A stretch of 64,000 nucleotides of DNA from Heliocidaris tuberculata (GCA_025618425.1 CM046852.1:6407566-6471565); one strand, 5' to 3'; numbered from the stretch's first letter, positions 23,640-34,959 are shown. Numbers and translations: made by a program. The notes: a model not told the origin generated them from the sequence alone.

Positions 23640-24745
23640 AGGATTGGTGTGGTACAGTGGTATTAACACACTTACCTATGACCTCCATGGTAGAATAGTG
23701 TCGCACTTTTGTATCAACTAACTTACCTTAGAAGATCTGGCAGAATAGTGTGATACTGTGGCATTTTACACACTGGTAAAATGGTGCGCTACTGTGTGTA
23801 CAAACACACCTAAAAACTAACAGAATAGTGTGGTTATGATAGAACCACATTTACAGTACCTAGATCTGGCAGAATAGTGTGATACTGTGGCATAAACACA
23901 CTGGTAGAATGGTATTGTACCATGTGGTATAAACACACCCAAGAACTAATAGAATAGTGCATGGTACTTTGATATAACCACACTGTACCTAGATCTGGCA
24001 GAATAGTGTGGTATTGTGGCATACTGGTAGAATGGTGTGGTACCATCTGGTATAAACACACCTGTGTGTAAGTTCTGGTTGAATAGTGTGGTACTGTGTT
24101 CTAACCACACTTACCTACATGTACATGTACATGTACTGTGCTATAAACACATCTACATGTAAGATCTGGGCCCCGTTGCACAAAACTTGCGTTTGAACGC
24201 AACCCGGGAAAATCAAACGCAACTTTATTTTCAGCCAATCAGAAGTGTGCATTCACCACTTGCGTTTGATTTTAAGAGTTGCGTTTCAACGCAACTCTTT
24301 GTGCAACGGGACCCTGGTAGGATAGTGTGGTAGTACTGTGGTATGAACACACCTAAGATCTGGTAGGACAGTGTTTTAATATGGTATGAACACTCTTACC
24401 TAAGATCTGGTAGGACAGTGCGGTAATGTGGTATGAACACACTTACCTATGATCTGGTAGGATAGTGTTGTACTGTGGTACTGTGGTACGAAAACACCTA
24501 CATGTACATGTACATGTACAAGATTAGGTAGGATGATGTGGTACTGTGCTACTGTGGTATGAACACACCTACAAGATCTGGTAGGATGGTGTGGTACTGT
24601 GGTAGGTACACACTTACCTAAGATCCAGTAGGATAGTGTGGTAATGTGGTACTGTGGTATGAACACACAAGATCTGACTGTGGTACTGTGGTATGACTTC
24701 ACTTACCTAAGATCCGGTAGGATAGTGTGGTACTGTGTAGGTAAT
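23640..24745 (-). repeat. Minisatellite derived from an exon 3' end and its splice donor
   Basis: On the minus strand this stretch is a degenerate tandem array, units roughly 40-70 bp, whose core is CAGTACCACACTATCCTACC followed by (A/G)GATCTTAGGTAAGTG. That is the last part of the FERM exon ending at 24707 plus its 5' splice site. GTAAGT donors are preserved at 24706-24701, 24617-24612, 24446-24441, 24114-24109, 23726-23721 and 23675-23670, with GTAAGA at about 24400. Other units keep the coding-like core but have lost the donor. A short MITE (24169-24313) interrupts the array. The array starts in the exon and extends only into the downstream intron. Confidence 0.85.
24169..24313. mobile_element. 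145-bp MITE inserted in the minisatellite
   Basis: Terminal inverted repeats GGCCCCGTTGCACAAA and TTTGTGCAACGGGACC bound a short hairpin-rich element with a central AGCCAATCAGA. The target trinucleotide CTG is duplicated (24166-24168 and 24314-24316). The empty site is known from neighbouring array units, which read ATCTGGTAGGA. Confidence 0.8.
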
Positions 24746-24868
24746 GTCTGGTCAGCGTCTCCCAACTCTGCTTGGGCGATAAGGCCAAAGAGTTTGATTT
24801 TCTCCTGGTTTGTGACTGCATAGTGGCCTAGGAGTAGTCTGTTCTTGAGTGTGAGGTAGTAAATATGT
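24707..24868 (-). CDS. mylip: MYLIP/IDOL-like FERM protein, exon encoding FERM F2 start
   Basis: This 162-nt exon follows a CCACAG acceptor and completes the Arg codon split by the previous exon. It reads HIYYLTLKNRLLLGH, then a helix ending GLIAQAELGDADQ, then QYHTILPDL, which is the acyl-CoA-binding-like F2 lobe of FERM. It ends in phase 2 at a consensus donor, CTTAG|GTAAGT. The phase fits both neighbours exactly. Its last 30-40 bases and the donor are the template of the minisatellite that fills the next 1.1 kb of intron, so several further GTAAGT donors lie immediately downstream. The proximal donor gives the normal MYLIP-like spacing into the next exon, so it is taken as the constitutive one. 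Confidence 0.9.
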
Positions 24869-25064
24869 CTGTGGAATATTTAAATGCAAAGGAGAAAGAA
24901 ACAAAGGAAGAGTAAACAATGTGTACTGTACTGCACAAGTACTGTAAAACTAGACACTTTTATGTGCATGAATCACAAAGTATGGGAGTGGTTGAGATTT
25001 GCAGATGTTTCATGCTGCAAAATATTAGAATTAGATACATTACTGCTCAAAAGAAATTGCTCTT

Positions 25065-25480
25065 TAGCGTGAACAACACTTCATCAAAACACTGATTCAG
25101 TCAGGCATGAAAAGTAAATACAAGCCTCCCAGGCCCAGCTCATATTCGTTGTACCATGAATTCAATTGTTTGGGCTCAAGCTACATGTAACCGACTACAA
25201 AAGAAAAGCAAGTAAGTAGTACAGTCTAACAATGTTTACCACTTTATTTCCCATACAAGAAGAAGAGTGAATAGAAATCAAGAGACCCAAAATTGAAAAA
25301 TCATTTCGTGATACCTTATGACTCAGCGTGAATAGCACTTCATCCAAGTCTGATTCAGTCAAGCATGAAAATCGAATACAAACCAGCGAGCTCGAATTCA
25401 TTGTACCAGTACACATTCAAATGTTTGGGATCAGATTACGAAAGAAAAGCAAGTGGGTTGTTTTCACGAAAGAATAATAA
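25065..25480. repeat. Diverged direct duplication in the FERM gene intron
   Basis: AGCGTGAA-CA-CACTTCATC ... GATTCAGTCA ... AAAGAAAAGCAAGT occurs twice, about 265 bp apart, with divergence. Confidence 0.6.
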
Positions 25481-26426
25481 TAATAATAATAATAAACTGT
25501 TTTTGTATAGTTCACATCACATTATGATTTACAGTCCCTATCAGCTTCCACAGATTTTGGATTATTATTACCCTACGTGTAGCTTTAGCTATGTACATGT
25601 ACAGTGTATATACATGTGTATATCAACAGCCTTTTCACAGCTCTACATGTATCACATGGTGTTTCCGAAAGCCTTCAATTGTGAAAGTAAAACAAGAAGT
25701 AAACTCGACCAATATTTACAACTTCATTTCCTACACAAGCATTCACTGTACATGTACATGTAGATGTACAGTGGGCAAACTTTCATTTTTACACATGTAT
25801 GTAAATATACATTACTGCACACATACACATCTACATGTACTTGGTACACTTGAAAGCCAGTGTGACAAAACATACTTCCTTGTTCACTTGAGCTCCTTCT
25901 TTCTAAATAAAAAGAGAAAGTTCCTGGGCGCACTTGGCACAAGTATTTTACATGTACAGAGGTTTTTTATGTTCTTTTTAAATTATTACCATTTTCATTT
26001 TGTTTAGGATTGTCAGAACTAGAGGCTAGAGCTGAATCATTCACAGCTCCAAAACTAAGATGAGAGGTAGTTTTGAGAGGGGTGGAGGATGATGTATACA
26101 TACATGTATCTCTTTGTAGTTCTTACTCATCGTACACCTACATGTACAGCTTCATATTGGTAATTACAGTAAAAATAGTATTTAAAATAATCTCATTACC
26201 CCAAATTAGGAGATGAAACATTTTTTGCCATAGACAATGTAATGTACTTGTACAAAGTCATGGAAGAAACCAGTCAGGCTCTGTGAAATACACAAAACTG
26301 ACAAAGCATGAGCGACTTCTGGTATACAAGGACTAACGTTGACTGAATCGCTCTGAAATAATTGTAGCTACATGTACATGTACAAAATAGAAAAAGTGAC
26401 AAATAGAAATTTTGAAAAAGTGATAC

Positions 26427-26617
26427 CTTGTGATTGGCTGCTGAAGTTCCTGTGGAGAAACAAAGAACTTGACTTGAAGGCTGAGTCTATGTGGAGAGTG
26501 CCCTCTAAGTTGTACACCCAGAGGGTTCCTCAGATTGAGCCATAAGAGCTCTCCTCGCTTGGAGCGATAGCGTAGACCAAAGTAGGTCTTCTCCAACAAG
26601 CCTAGGTCTTCACATAC
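26427..26617 (-). CDS. mylip: MYLIP/IDOL-like FERM protein, exon encoding FERM F1 end/F2 start
   Basis: MYLIP is an E3 ubiquitin ligase whose FERM domain binds cytoplasmic tails of lipoprotein receptors and whose C-terminal RING recruits E2 (known for the family). This 191-nt exon starts after a TTTTTAG acceptor with VCEDLGLLEKTYFGLRY and continues with a GELLWLNLRN segment and VKFFVSPQELQQPITR. These match the N-terminal FERM lobe, and the WLNLRN stretch with the KFFV strand is especially MYLIP-like. It reads in phase 0 at the start and ends in phase 2 at an AG|GTATCA donor. The 5' neighbour exon carrying the start codon should lie to the right but was not recognised. Family assignment rests on recall of family motifs, not a search. 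Transcription runs leftward. Confidence 0.9.
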
Positions 26618-26736
26618 CTAAAAAGGAATGAAGACACAGTATGTAGTCACATGTACTGTACTCTGATATGTTGACCTCAAAATAAAGTCTATTAGAAATA
26701 CAGATGAAAGTCTGTTTTAATATACAGTATTATGTA

Positions 26737-26899
26737 CAGGGACGGATCTAGCTTTTTTCCAAGGGGGGGGTTTTGAGGGGCTGAGTATTATGATGGCGTT
26801 TTCCTATGCACATTAAATGTTTACTTGGCAGCCCAAGGGGGGGGTTTAAACCCCCTAAACCCCCCCCCCCCCCCCCCCCCCCCCGTAGATCCGCCACTG
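26737..26899. mobile_element. 163-bp MITE with poly-G/poly-C body
   Basis: CAGGGACGGATCTAGC and GTAGATCCGCCACTG are inverted ends; ATGTA flanks both sides (26732-26736, 26900-26904). The body is poly-G then poly-C and could fold on itself. Confidence 0.65.
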
Positions 26900-27316
26900 A
26901 TGTACATGTACATGTAAGCAAAACAAAAATCATTCCAAGGTCTTTAGAATTTCATCAAGATAATTAATTCCAAGCAAGAATCAAACTGTGTTATTCATGT
27001 ACATGTATTTCTCTCAAAGTGAAATCTGGATGTAATCAATGGTATTGTACGTACATGTACAGTAATTATGATAGGAATTATAATACAAACTACATGTAAT
27101 ATTCTCAAGTAAAATTCATATGTAACAAGTGCTCATTGACAGGACCTTTGTTGCATATTGTTGCCAATTTGAAGTACATGTAAGACACAAAGACTGTCCA
27201 TGATGTACATGTAATGACACCGTACGATATATCAAAGATAATCTCTGACATACATGTACATGTACATGTATACATGCATGAGTATTGAAGCAGTATTGCA
27301 CAAATCAACATGATTT

Positions 27317-28226
27317 TTAAAGGGAATCAGTAACTTTGTGGAGGCTTGATTTAATGTATGTATGGTTGAAGTGTCTTGTATAATGATGTTCACAAGGATA
27401 AATAAATAGCCAGACATAGAAAGGTTTTCAAATATACAATGTTATTAAGATATCTATGACTGAATGTATGCTGTACGCTTTAGTCTAACACTGCAGTCTA
27501 TGACCCCGTTCTCATTACGAGATTGGAAAATGGATCGCTCCATCGTGGATCGCGCCAGGGCGGTCCACTGGCACGCTGCTGGCACGCCGCGGGTTCACAC
27601 CTGCTGAGGGTAGCGCGATCTATCGTCGCACTTCTCTTTTTCAGGGTTCTTGTTGCCATGACATCTGATGTAATGGGGTCAACGTTTTCGCGCATAATTT
27701 GATTCGGCTTAACGCTAGCGATCTATACCGACTGTATACTGTGCTCTATATGCGAGCTGTATCCTTACATTGTAAACACTTCGTGGGGCACGGCGTACTT
27801 CCGGCGTACTTCGCATCTTCCTGTTCTCACTACAAAAGAGAGATCGATCTAGCGCACGCTAGATCGCGCTATCTCTCGTAGACCACCCCCCAGAGGTGGT
27901 CCGGTTTGGGATCGCTGTGGATCGCCCTGGATCGCGCCGGAACGACGTCGCCGCGTTCTCACCATAGAGGTGGCGCGATCTAGCGCGCGCTAGATCGCTC
28001 TATCCCTTGTAATGAGAACGGGGTCTATGGGGGGTAATGAGTCTAACATTTCAGGTCACTTAGTATGTTTACTTTTGTGAAGCACATGATGATTTTGAAG
28101 TGCATTTTTTTCCTGGGCTTCATCTTTACACCATATTACATGTACATGTACTGTACATGCACTGATAGCATGTAGGGCCAGGCAGCTCAGATTTTATCAA
28201 GCCTAGATGGTACCAATTCACTTTAA
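27317..28226. mobile_element. TTAA-flanked MITE, family B, interrupted copy
   Basis: TTAA-AGGGAATCAGTAAC ... GGTACCAATTCACT-TTAA. Matches the uninterrupted copy at 38317-38729 on both sides of the 524-bp insertion. Confidence 0.75.
27502..28025. mobile_element. 524-bp GC-rich element inside family B
   Basis: Inverted ends GACCCCGTTCTCATTAC and GTAATGAGAACGGGGTC; TAT is present on both sides (27499-27501, 28026-28028). The family B copy at 38524 gives the empty site, GAGTCTATGGGGG. Because the ends are GA/TC, the duplication could be read as up to 6 bp (TCTATG). The interior has several GATCGCG / CTAGCGCGCGCTAG palindromes. Confidence 0.8.
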
Positions 28227-28277
28227 GCATTTCAGTAAGTACATGTACATGTACTCTGTTCAGTACAGGAGGCCCAC

Positions 28278-28604
28278 GGATGCGGGCTAACTCGGCACTA
28301 GGGCGAACTCAGCCTTGGCGGAAAATCGCGGCTGAGTGAGCCCAGAGAGTTAAATTGATCGCAAACACTTGTGTTGAATTTTGCATTAATTACACATTTC
28401 AAAACACTAAAATTCCAATAATTTGATATCAATGTATAAAATGATTAGCAAAGAAGTAATGTTGAAAATTTCCAGAAGTAAAATTATACAAAATATGAAA
28501 TTTAAGGCTAAAAATGGATACGGTGCGTTGCATGGACTTCAACTCTTGAAACATAATCACCGCGCAGTGCCGAGTTCGCCCTAGTGCCGAGTTAGCCCGA
28601 CCCC
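28278..28604. mobile_element. hAT-like MITE, family C, copy 1
   Basis: Ends GGATGCGGGCTAACTCGG and TAGCCCGACCCC, sharing an inverted core CGGGCTAACTCGGCACTAGG. AGGCCCAC (8 bp) is duplicated at 28270-28277 and 28605-28612. Confidence 0.85.
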
Positions 28605-29324
28605 AGGCCCACATGTACATGTAAATGTAAGGCCTACATGTATGCAGATTTATGTGTATATGAAGTACTGTAGATGTACATGTACATGCCGAAGTTGAGA
28701 GGTGTAATTTTGTAAACAAAACCTCCCCCAACAACTTCCTCGTCATTTGGAAACAACTTCCTAACAGGAAACCATCAAAAAGGTAATTCTGAAAAAAAAG
28801 GCCTCAGGAAGACAGGAAACCATTAAAAGTGTGATTCTGAAAAAGGACCTACTGTACATGTACATTGTCCATACATGTAACTACATATGTACATGTACTA
28901 GTGACTCCCACAAATTTAGAAATTAACGGCTGGAGACTAGAGAGAGAGAGAGAGGTCATCTCCTGGAACTTGAAATGCAACCAAGACTGCAAAATTTACA
29001 TAACTTTTCTGTTTTTTACTCAATAGCCCTGTTCATAGTCCACTAAAAGTGTTCATATAGATCTTAAAATATATCCACATGTTGCGTCCAGACAGGTTGG
29101 TTATCGAGACAGATAATTTTCAGAAAGAATGTCAAACAATTTTCCTTTCAAGATTTCATCAATCTTCCGAAAGGTATGTTGACAATATTCTAAGTTATAC
29201 ATGTACATGTAAAGGTTGACAAAAGTTACAGAATCTACGTGATGAAAATTCAGTGTCGATCATGACAGTTTCATTTTTTTCTATTTAACAGATATTACAA
29301 GAATACAAGTTTAATTATACTCTC

Positions 29325-30149
29325 TTAACCCTCTCAAGACAATTGACCACATTTTGTGGTTTGGCTCAATAACTTTTGATTCAGAGCTCTAAAAAATATA
29401 CCAGATGCATGAGTAGAAAGAGCAAAAATTTCTGCACACACTAATGTATTTTTGTTTCATGACCATATTGCGTTTGATGCCAGGAATTTTTAAAACAAGA
29501 ATAAGCTTTAAAATCCTTATATTGGCAACACATTGAGAGGTTTAAAATCATTGTTTTTCATCACAATTGGCAATTTTTCAACTTTTCAACAAAATTTTAA
29601 ACCATGAATATTGTTTTAACCCTTTCAGGACAGGAATTATTTAAGGGTTAAATAGATCACATTTTGTTTTTCAAATTGGCAACAATAACATTTTTCTCTT
29701 AGTGCTACATGGTTCTAATAAGGTGTAATGTCTTTGAAAACAATATACATGGTTACAAATTTGTCAAAAAGTTGAAAAAATTGCCAATTGGATAAAAAAA
29801 CAATGATTTTGAATCTCTCAAGGTGTTGCCAATTTAATGATTTTAAAGGTTATTCTCATTTTTTAAATTCCGGGCATCAAATGCAATAGGGTCATGCAAC
29901 AAAAATGGACGTAGGATGTGCAGAATTTTTTGCTCTTTCTACTTATGCATCTGGTATATTTTTTAGAGCTCTGAATCAAAAGTTATTGAGCCAAACCACA
30001 AAATGTGGTCAGTTGTCTTGAAAGGGTTAAAAAACATCATACCTTATTAGAACCATGTAGCACTAAAAGAAAAATATAATTATTGCCAATTTGAAGAACA
30101 AAATGTGATCAATTTAGCCCTTCAATAATTCCTGTCCTGAAAGGGTTAA
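29325..30149 (-). mobile_element. Family A MITE (inverted copy) carrying a second family A copy
   Basis: TTAA at 29325-29328 and 30146-30149 bound an inverted copy. It is interrupted at an internal TTAA by a plus-oriented family A copy (29616-30030). Confidence 0.85.
29616..30030 (+). mobile_element. Family A MITE nested in another family A MITE
   Basis: TTAA-CCCTTTCAGGACAGG ... TGTCTTGAAAGGG-TTAA, 415 bp, the least diverged copy in the window. Confidence 0.85.
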
Positions 30150-31470
30150 AGCATAAAAGCGACTCGTGAGTAGACTATTCAACGCACCCGTACGCGCTTG
30201 CCAAGATAAGGGCTCACACACTAAATTTGTTATCTTTTGATGTTTGATAGGTTTTTTTATATTATATCTGGTTCATTCTTTCCACTTTTGTTGGCAGAAT
30301 TTTAAAACAGAAAGGCTGTCTACATCTGCAAAATTTGGTCAAATGTGGAGTTTGATCACACTGGAAGCACTGTGTGGTATTGCCTTTATTGGTGAAGGCT
30401 CTAGACTCTTATTAAACGAGAGGTTCTGAACTTCTGACTCATTTGTCTCATTGAGACGTGTATATCATCCGCGTAAATCACCTTCTGAAAAGCACCCTAA
30501 ACAGGGATTCCAGTAGGAGTACTTAGTTTTGATACCCTATACAGGGAAACCCATCTACAATGTAACATCCCTGATTTTTATACCCTTAACGGCGATTTTT
30601 GTGGATCTTCATCTTATCAACTCTGAATTTGATACCCTTTTTCTTGATTTTAGCTGTTTTTGATACCCTAAAAGCGTAACCCGGGTTACGCGCCTAATGC
30701 TGAAAAAGTACCTTTTTTATCCGTTTTCGTGTACGCGGAAGATGTACAGGTCTCATCAAGACATGCCCCACCCCCGCCATCCAGGAATAATAAATAATTA
30801 CAGGGCCCTCAGCCAGGAAGTACAGCAATGATGCTTAGATGTACATGTACATGTAGCTCCCCTGGGTTAACTAAATTATTAGACCTATTACTCGTACATG
30901 TACTCCCACACACTTCTGACAGACTGTCTTTTTTTAAAGACTGTGTATGATGGGGGACCTACTGTAAAGCTACGCACTTTGTTTCCAGCAGCTAAAAAAG
31001 TCATTTTTGCAATAATTTATGCAAATTTCTTTTACATGTACAATGTACATGTATGTATCTTGGTTCTACATAGAAAGTGTACTCTGAAATTAAATCCCTG
31101 AGAAAAGTATGATGGACAAATGTCAATAACATCCATTTTCAAGCCGATGTTGATGCCCATGTCAAATTTTGTTCAATAAAATGAAAGGGTCCTAAAGCTA
31201 TTAAAGTAAAAGCAAATCTTAATTTCAAAGCTGACTGATGTGAACTTCACCCCAATTTCCAAATAGCGGTAATATCACAAAAATAAAGGAAAATTACTCA
31301 TTCTTTATGACGAACGTAAATGATAATCTCGTTGCTCAGTCACACCCAAAGTTTGGCACATTGTCAACGAACTCGCCGCATTGCGCGTATTTGCGGGGTG
31401 CGTGGCTTTAGGACCAGCGTACACTGTGTACATGTAGTTCATGTACATGTAGCTTTAAATAGGACATGTA
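30150..31470. other. Intergenic, with a degenerate TTTTGATACCCT repeat
   Basis: No gene seen. The phrase GATACCCT recurs several times at 30530-30670. The rest is AT-rich with TACATGTA palindromes. Confidence 0.45.
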
Positions 31471-31876
31471 CACTCACACTTATGCGAGGTTATTGGAGAT
31501 AACCTCGCACTCTGTACCTTCATACAGTGAGGAATTGCCTCCCATAGCCATAGGCAAGTGTATGATATCTTGCCCATGCATGCAGGAGAGGAGCAAGATC
31601 AGCGACCAAAGACAGCCTGAAAATTTCACTTGATCAAGATGATAAAGTCTTTAAAGATCCTGTCGAAGGATCTGGCATGAAATTAGATATTCTATCATTC
31701 TAAAATGTAGAAGGAAGTATTTTCTCAAAATTTTGCCGATTAGAGACCTATATTGGTGTTTTTACCTCTTCAACTTAGAGGTCGTGACAGGCCAAAATTG
31801 ACACAGCCCCATATAGTCTAACGTGATGGTCCCTTTGAGTGGGACATGTAATAACTTACATGTAGGACCCCTGATC

Positions 31877-32100
31877 CACTCTGGGCGTTGTGGCGTGCGC
31901 CTGTAATCCAGCTAACAGTGGAAGTTATAAACTGATTCAGCGGACCCAGGTTCGAAACTGAGTCACGTCTTTCGGATGGTGACGTTAAAGGTCGGTCCCC
32001 AGACGTAAATAATCATATCTGATTGATACACGTCTGTAAAAAAAAACCCAATAACACTCACACTGGTGCGAGGTTATTGGAGATGCCCCTGAACATACAT
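31877..32100 (+). repeat. SINE-like, tRNA-derived
   Basis: A head with GTGGCGTGCGCC and a B-box-like GGTTCGAAAC is followed by CTTTCGGATGGTGACGTTAA, which resembles the central motif of the SINE at 47225. It ends in an A-run near 32040. Confidence 0.55.
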
Positions 32101-32843
32101 GTATGGCTAGAGTGCCCAAGTCTGCGCACACGCGTAACTGCGGGATTCTGTAAAAACAAAACACGCAACGAACACAAATTTTTCATCCCTATTATAGCAA
32201 TCGGTATTCATGCAAAAAATGAGTCAAAATGATGTAAAAGGTCTTTTTTCAGATTTTATTCTCAAGCCTCAAAATGTAGTCTTTCACGTCAAAACTCCCG
32301 AACTGCGTGTAAAATGAATGAGTGCGCAGACATGGGCACCATTGTTTTTTGAACGCTGAAATGACACGGCCGCTGTTTCTTGTGAAAATGGCATTGTTCT
32401 TGCTTTAATTTTGATGAGATTTTTTGCAAACTTACCCTTTAGAATATCAGAAATAATATAAAACTAAGCTTTAAAGGAATATTGGAGAAATTCTTGTTCA
32501 TTTTCAGGTCAAATCTTAGGTGCGCAGACATAGGACTCCCCATCATACATACATGACATATATGTCCATGTAGATCTGGGGTCGGGCTATCTCGGCACTA
32601 GGGCGAACTCGGCATTGCGCGGTGACTATGTTTCAAGAGTTGAAGTCCATGCTACGCTCCGTAACCTTTTTTAGCCTTAAATTTCATGTTTTGCTTAATT
32701 TTACTTCTTGAAACTGTCAACATTACTTCTCTGCTAAAGTGCTAATCATTTTACACATTGATATCAAATAATTTGAATTTAAGTGTTTTGAAATGTGTAA
32801 TTAAATGCGAAATTCACCACAAGTGTTTGCGATCACTTTGACT

Positions 32844-34872
32844 AGGGTGTCCAGAGAAAAAAATTATTTTTCTTTTTTCAAAATGTTATCAAATTTTCTT
32901 TCTGGATTTGAAAAATAATAACCATCAAACTGATAGAAATTTGATATTTCATGAAAAATTCCATTTAATTACTATAAAATAAGAGAATGAAATCGGACCA
33001 TTTTTCAGCTTTTTCCTGCCATAGGCTATGTAGTTAAGAAATGGGACACACACAAATCCAAATTTTGAGCTTCCGAAACCTGTTACGACTTTATACTTAA
33101 TGTCAAAAACTTGATACATGACCAGATAGGAAATTTTACAATCTTTCTGATGGTATGAATTTTTTCAAGGTTTGAATATCAGATCACAGTGCAAAATTGC
33201 GAAAAAGTGACAAAATTTGTGTAAAACAGAAATTTCAGTTTCCCATAGGAAACGCATGGGGAAATGGCAATCTGAATACACACAAATATAAGGGTTTGCA
33301 ATTTATCTCTTATTTTAATTTTCTAGTGAGCCTAAAAACTTGCCCCTAGTGTCAAAAGAATGACCAGGATTTTCTCTTTCCATACATTCCAAATAGAGTA
33401 TGTGCTCCTGTGGGCGGCCGGTCCCCTGTGAGCAGCCGGCGATGAATAAAAAATGAAAATTAAAAAAAAAATTTTGATATCCCTTCAAAAATTACCCTGG
33501 ACAGTCTCAGGTAGGTTCTATTGCACCAAAAAACATACTCAGCCAAAGTAGTAAGTATCCTGAATCTCGCTCAACATCATGAGAAATGTACGCCACCAGT
33601 CATCGACAAAAAAATTGCAGTTTCTTAACTTTTAAGTTAAGAGACTATGACATACTTAAACCAATACTTAAACTTTATTTGTTCAATTTGATGTGTAATT
33701 TGATGTTTATTTAAGAGAATGAAGTTGATGGTCCATGTTTTGCTTCAGAAATTTTTATTTACACTACCACATAGCTGCATGGGGGTGGCCGCTCACCAGT
33801 GCCATTTTTCTGAGTGGGTCTGGTGAGCAGCCACCCTGTGTAAAACGTGTACAAAATGCAGGTTTTTGTAGGAAATTGTAGTCTGCTTTCATTTTGTACA
33901 AAATGCAGGTTTTTGTAGGAAATTGTAATCTGCTTTCATTTTTTGGTCATGGCGTTTGATAGATCATCATGTTTGACAGATTTTATGGGTTTCAACAGAA
34001 TATTATTAATTTTTATAAAGTATTGGAATGTATGAAATGTGATATTAATTTTCTTTCACTTAGTCACAAATATGATGCTGAATGCCCGACATATCATGGG
34101 CGGCTGCTCACAGGGGTAGAGGCGGCCGCACACAGGACCCCTAGCACCGTTTTGAAAAATGGACACTACTGACCACGTTATTGGTCAATAATTTTAATTT
34201 TGCCTTCTATTTACTTTAGTAAGCAAGTATTTGGACTATGAATGGATTGTATTGAATTATGTGCGAGTCTTTGATTGATAAATCAGCAAATTCCCTTTAA
34301 CTTAACCCTTTCAGGACAGGAATTATTCACAGGCTAAATTAATCACATTTTGTTCTTCAAATTGGCAACAATAATGTTTTTCTTTTAGTGCTACAAGGTC
34401 CTAATAAAATGTAATGTCTTTGAAAACAATATACACGGTCTGAAACTTTGTCAAAAAGTTGAAAAAATTGCCAATTTCGATAAAAAACAATGATTTCGAA
34501 TCTCTCAATGTGTTGCCAATTTAAGGATTTTACAGCTTATTCTCCTTTTTTAATTTCCTGGCATCAAACACGATATGGCCTTGCAACAAAAATGGACACA
34601 GTGTGTTCAGAAATTTTTGCTCTTTCTACTCATGCATCTGGTATATTTTTTAGAGCTCTGAATCAAAAGTTATTGAGGCAAACCAAAAAATGTGGTCAAT
34701 TGTCTTGAAGGGGTTAAGCGGCCGCACACCAGAGCCTTTACTCTATGAGATAAAAATTAATTCAGATCACATTGTAATAACAGGATGAATTTGCCCCCCA
34801 AATTGTGCCATTTTTCCCCCTGAATCAGCACGTTTTTAAGCTGACACTTTTCAGTGTGACTTCGGACACCCT
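32844..34872. mobile_element. 2.03-kb element with a 9-bp target duplication
   Basis: Ends AGGGTGTCC and GGACACCCT, flanked by ACTTTGACT at 32835-32843 and 34873-34881. Copy 1 of family C provides the empty site (AATTTAACT once). The AT-rich body carries several GC-rich motifs of GGCGGCCG / GTGAGCAGCC type. No transposase frame. It contains a family A MITE. Confidence 0.85.
34302..34717 (+). mobile_element. TTAA-flanked MITE, family A, copy inside the 2.03-kb element
   Basis: TTAA-CCCTTTCAGGACAGG ... TGTCTTGAAGGGG-TTAA. Innermost level of a three-level nest. Confidence 0.85.
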
Positions 34873-34959
34873 ACTTTGACTCTCTGGGCTCACTCCACGG
34901 CGATTTTCCGCCAAGGCCGAGTTCGCCCTAGTGCCGAGTTAGCCCGCATCCGTAGATCT

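Larger units (their letters stand above)
32578..34951 (-). mobile_element. hAT-like MITE, family C, copy 2, interrupted
   Basis: Ends GGGGTCGGGCTATCTCGG and TAGCCCGCATCC. The 8-bp target GTAGATCT is duplicated at 32570-32577 and 34952-34959. Opposite in orientation to copy 1; the extra length is the 2.0-kb insertion at 32844. Confidence 0.88.

Noticed and set aside
23640..24745. CRISPR-like repeat array
   Set aside because: Units vary in length, spacers are not unique sequences, the context is eukaryotic, and the repeat is an exon-derived minisatellite.
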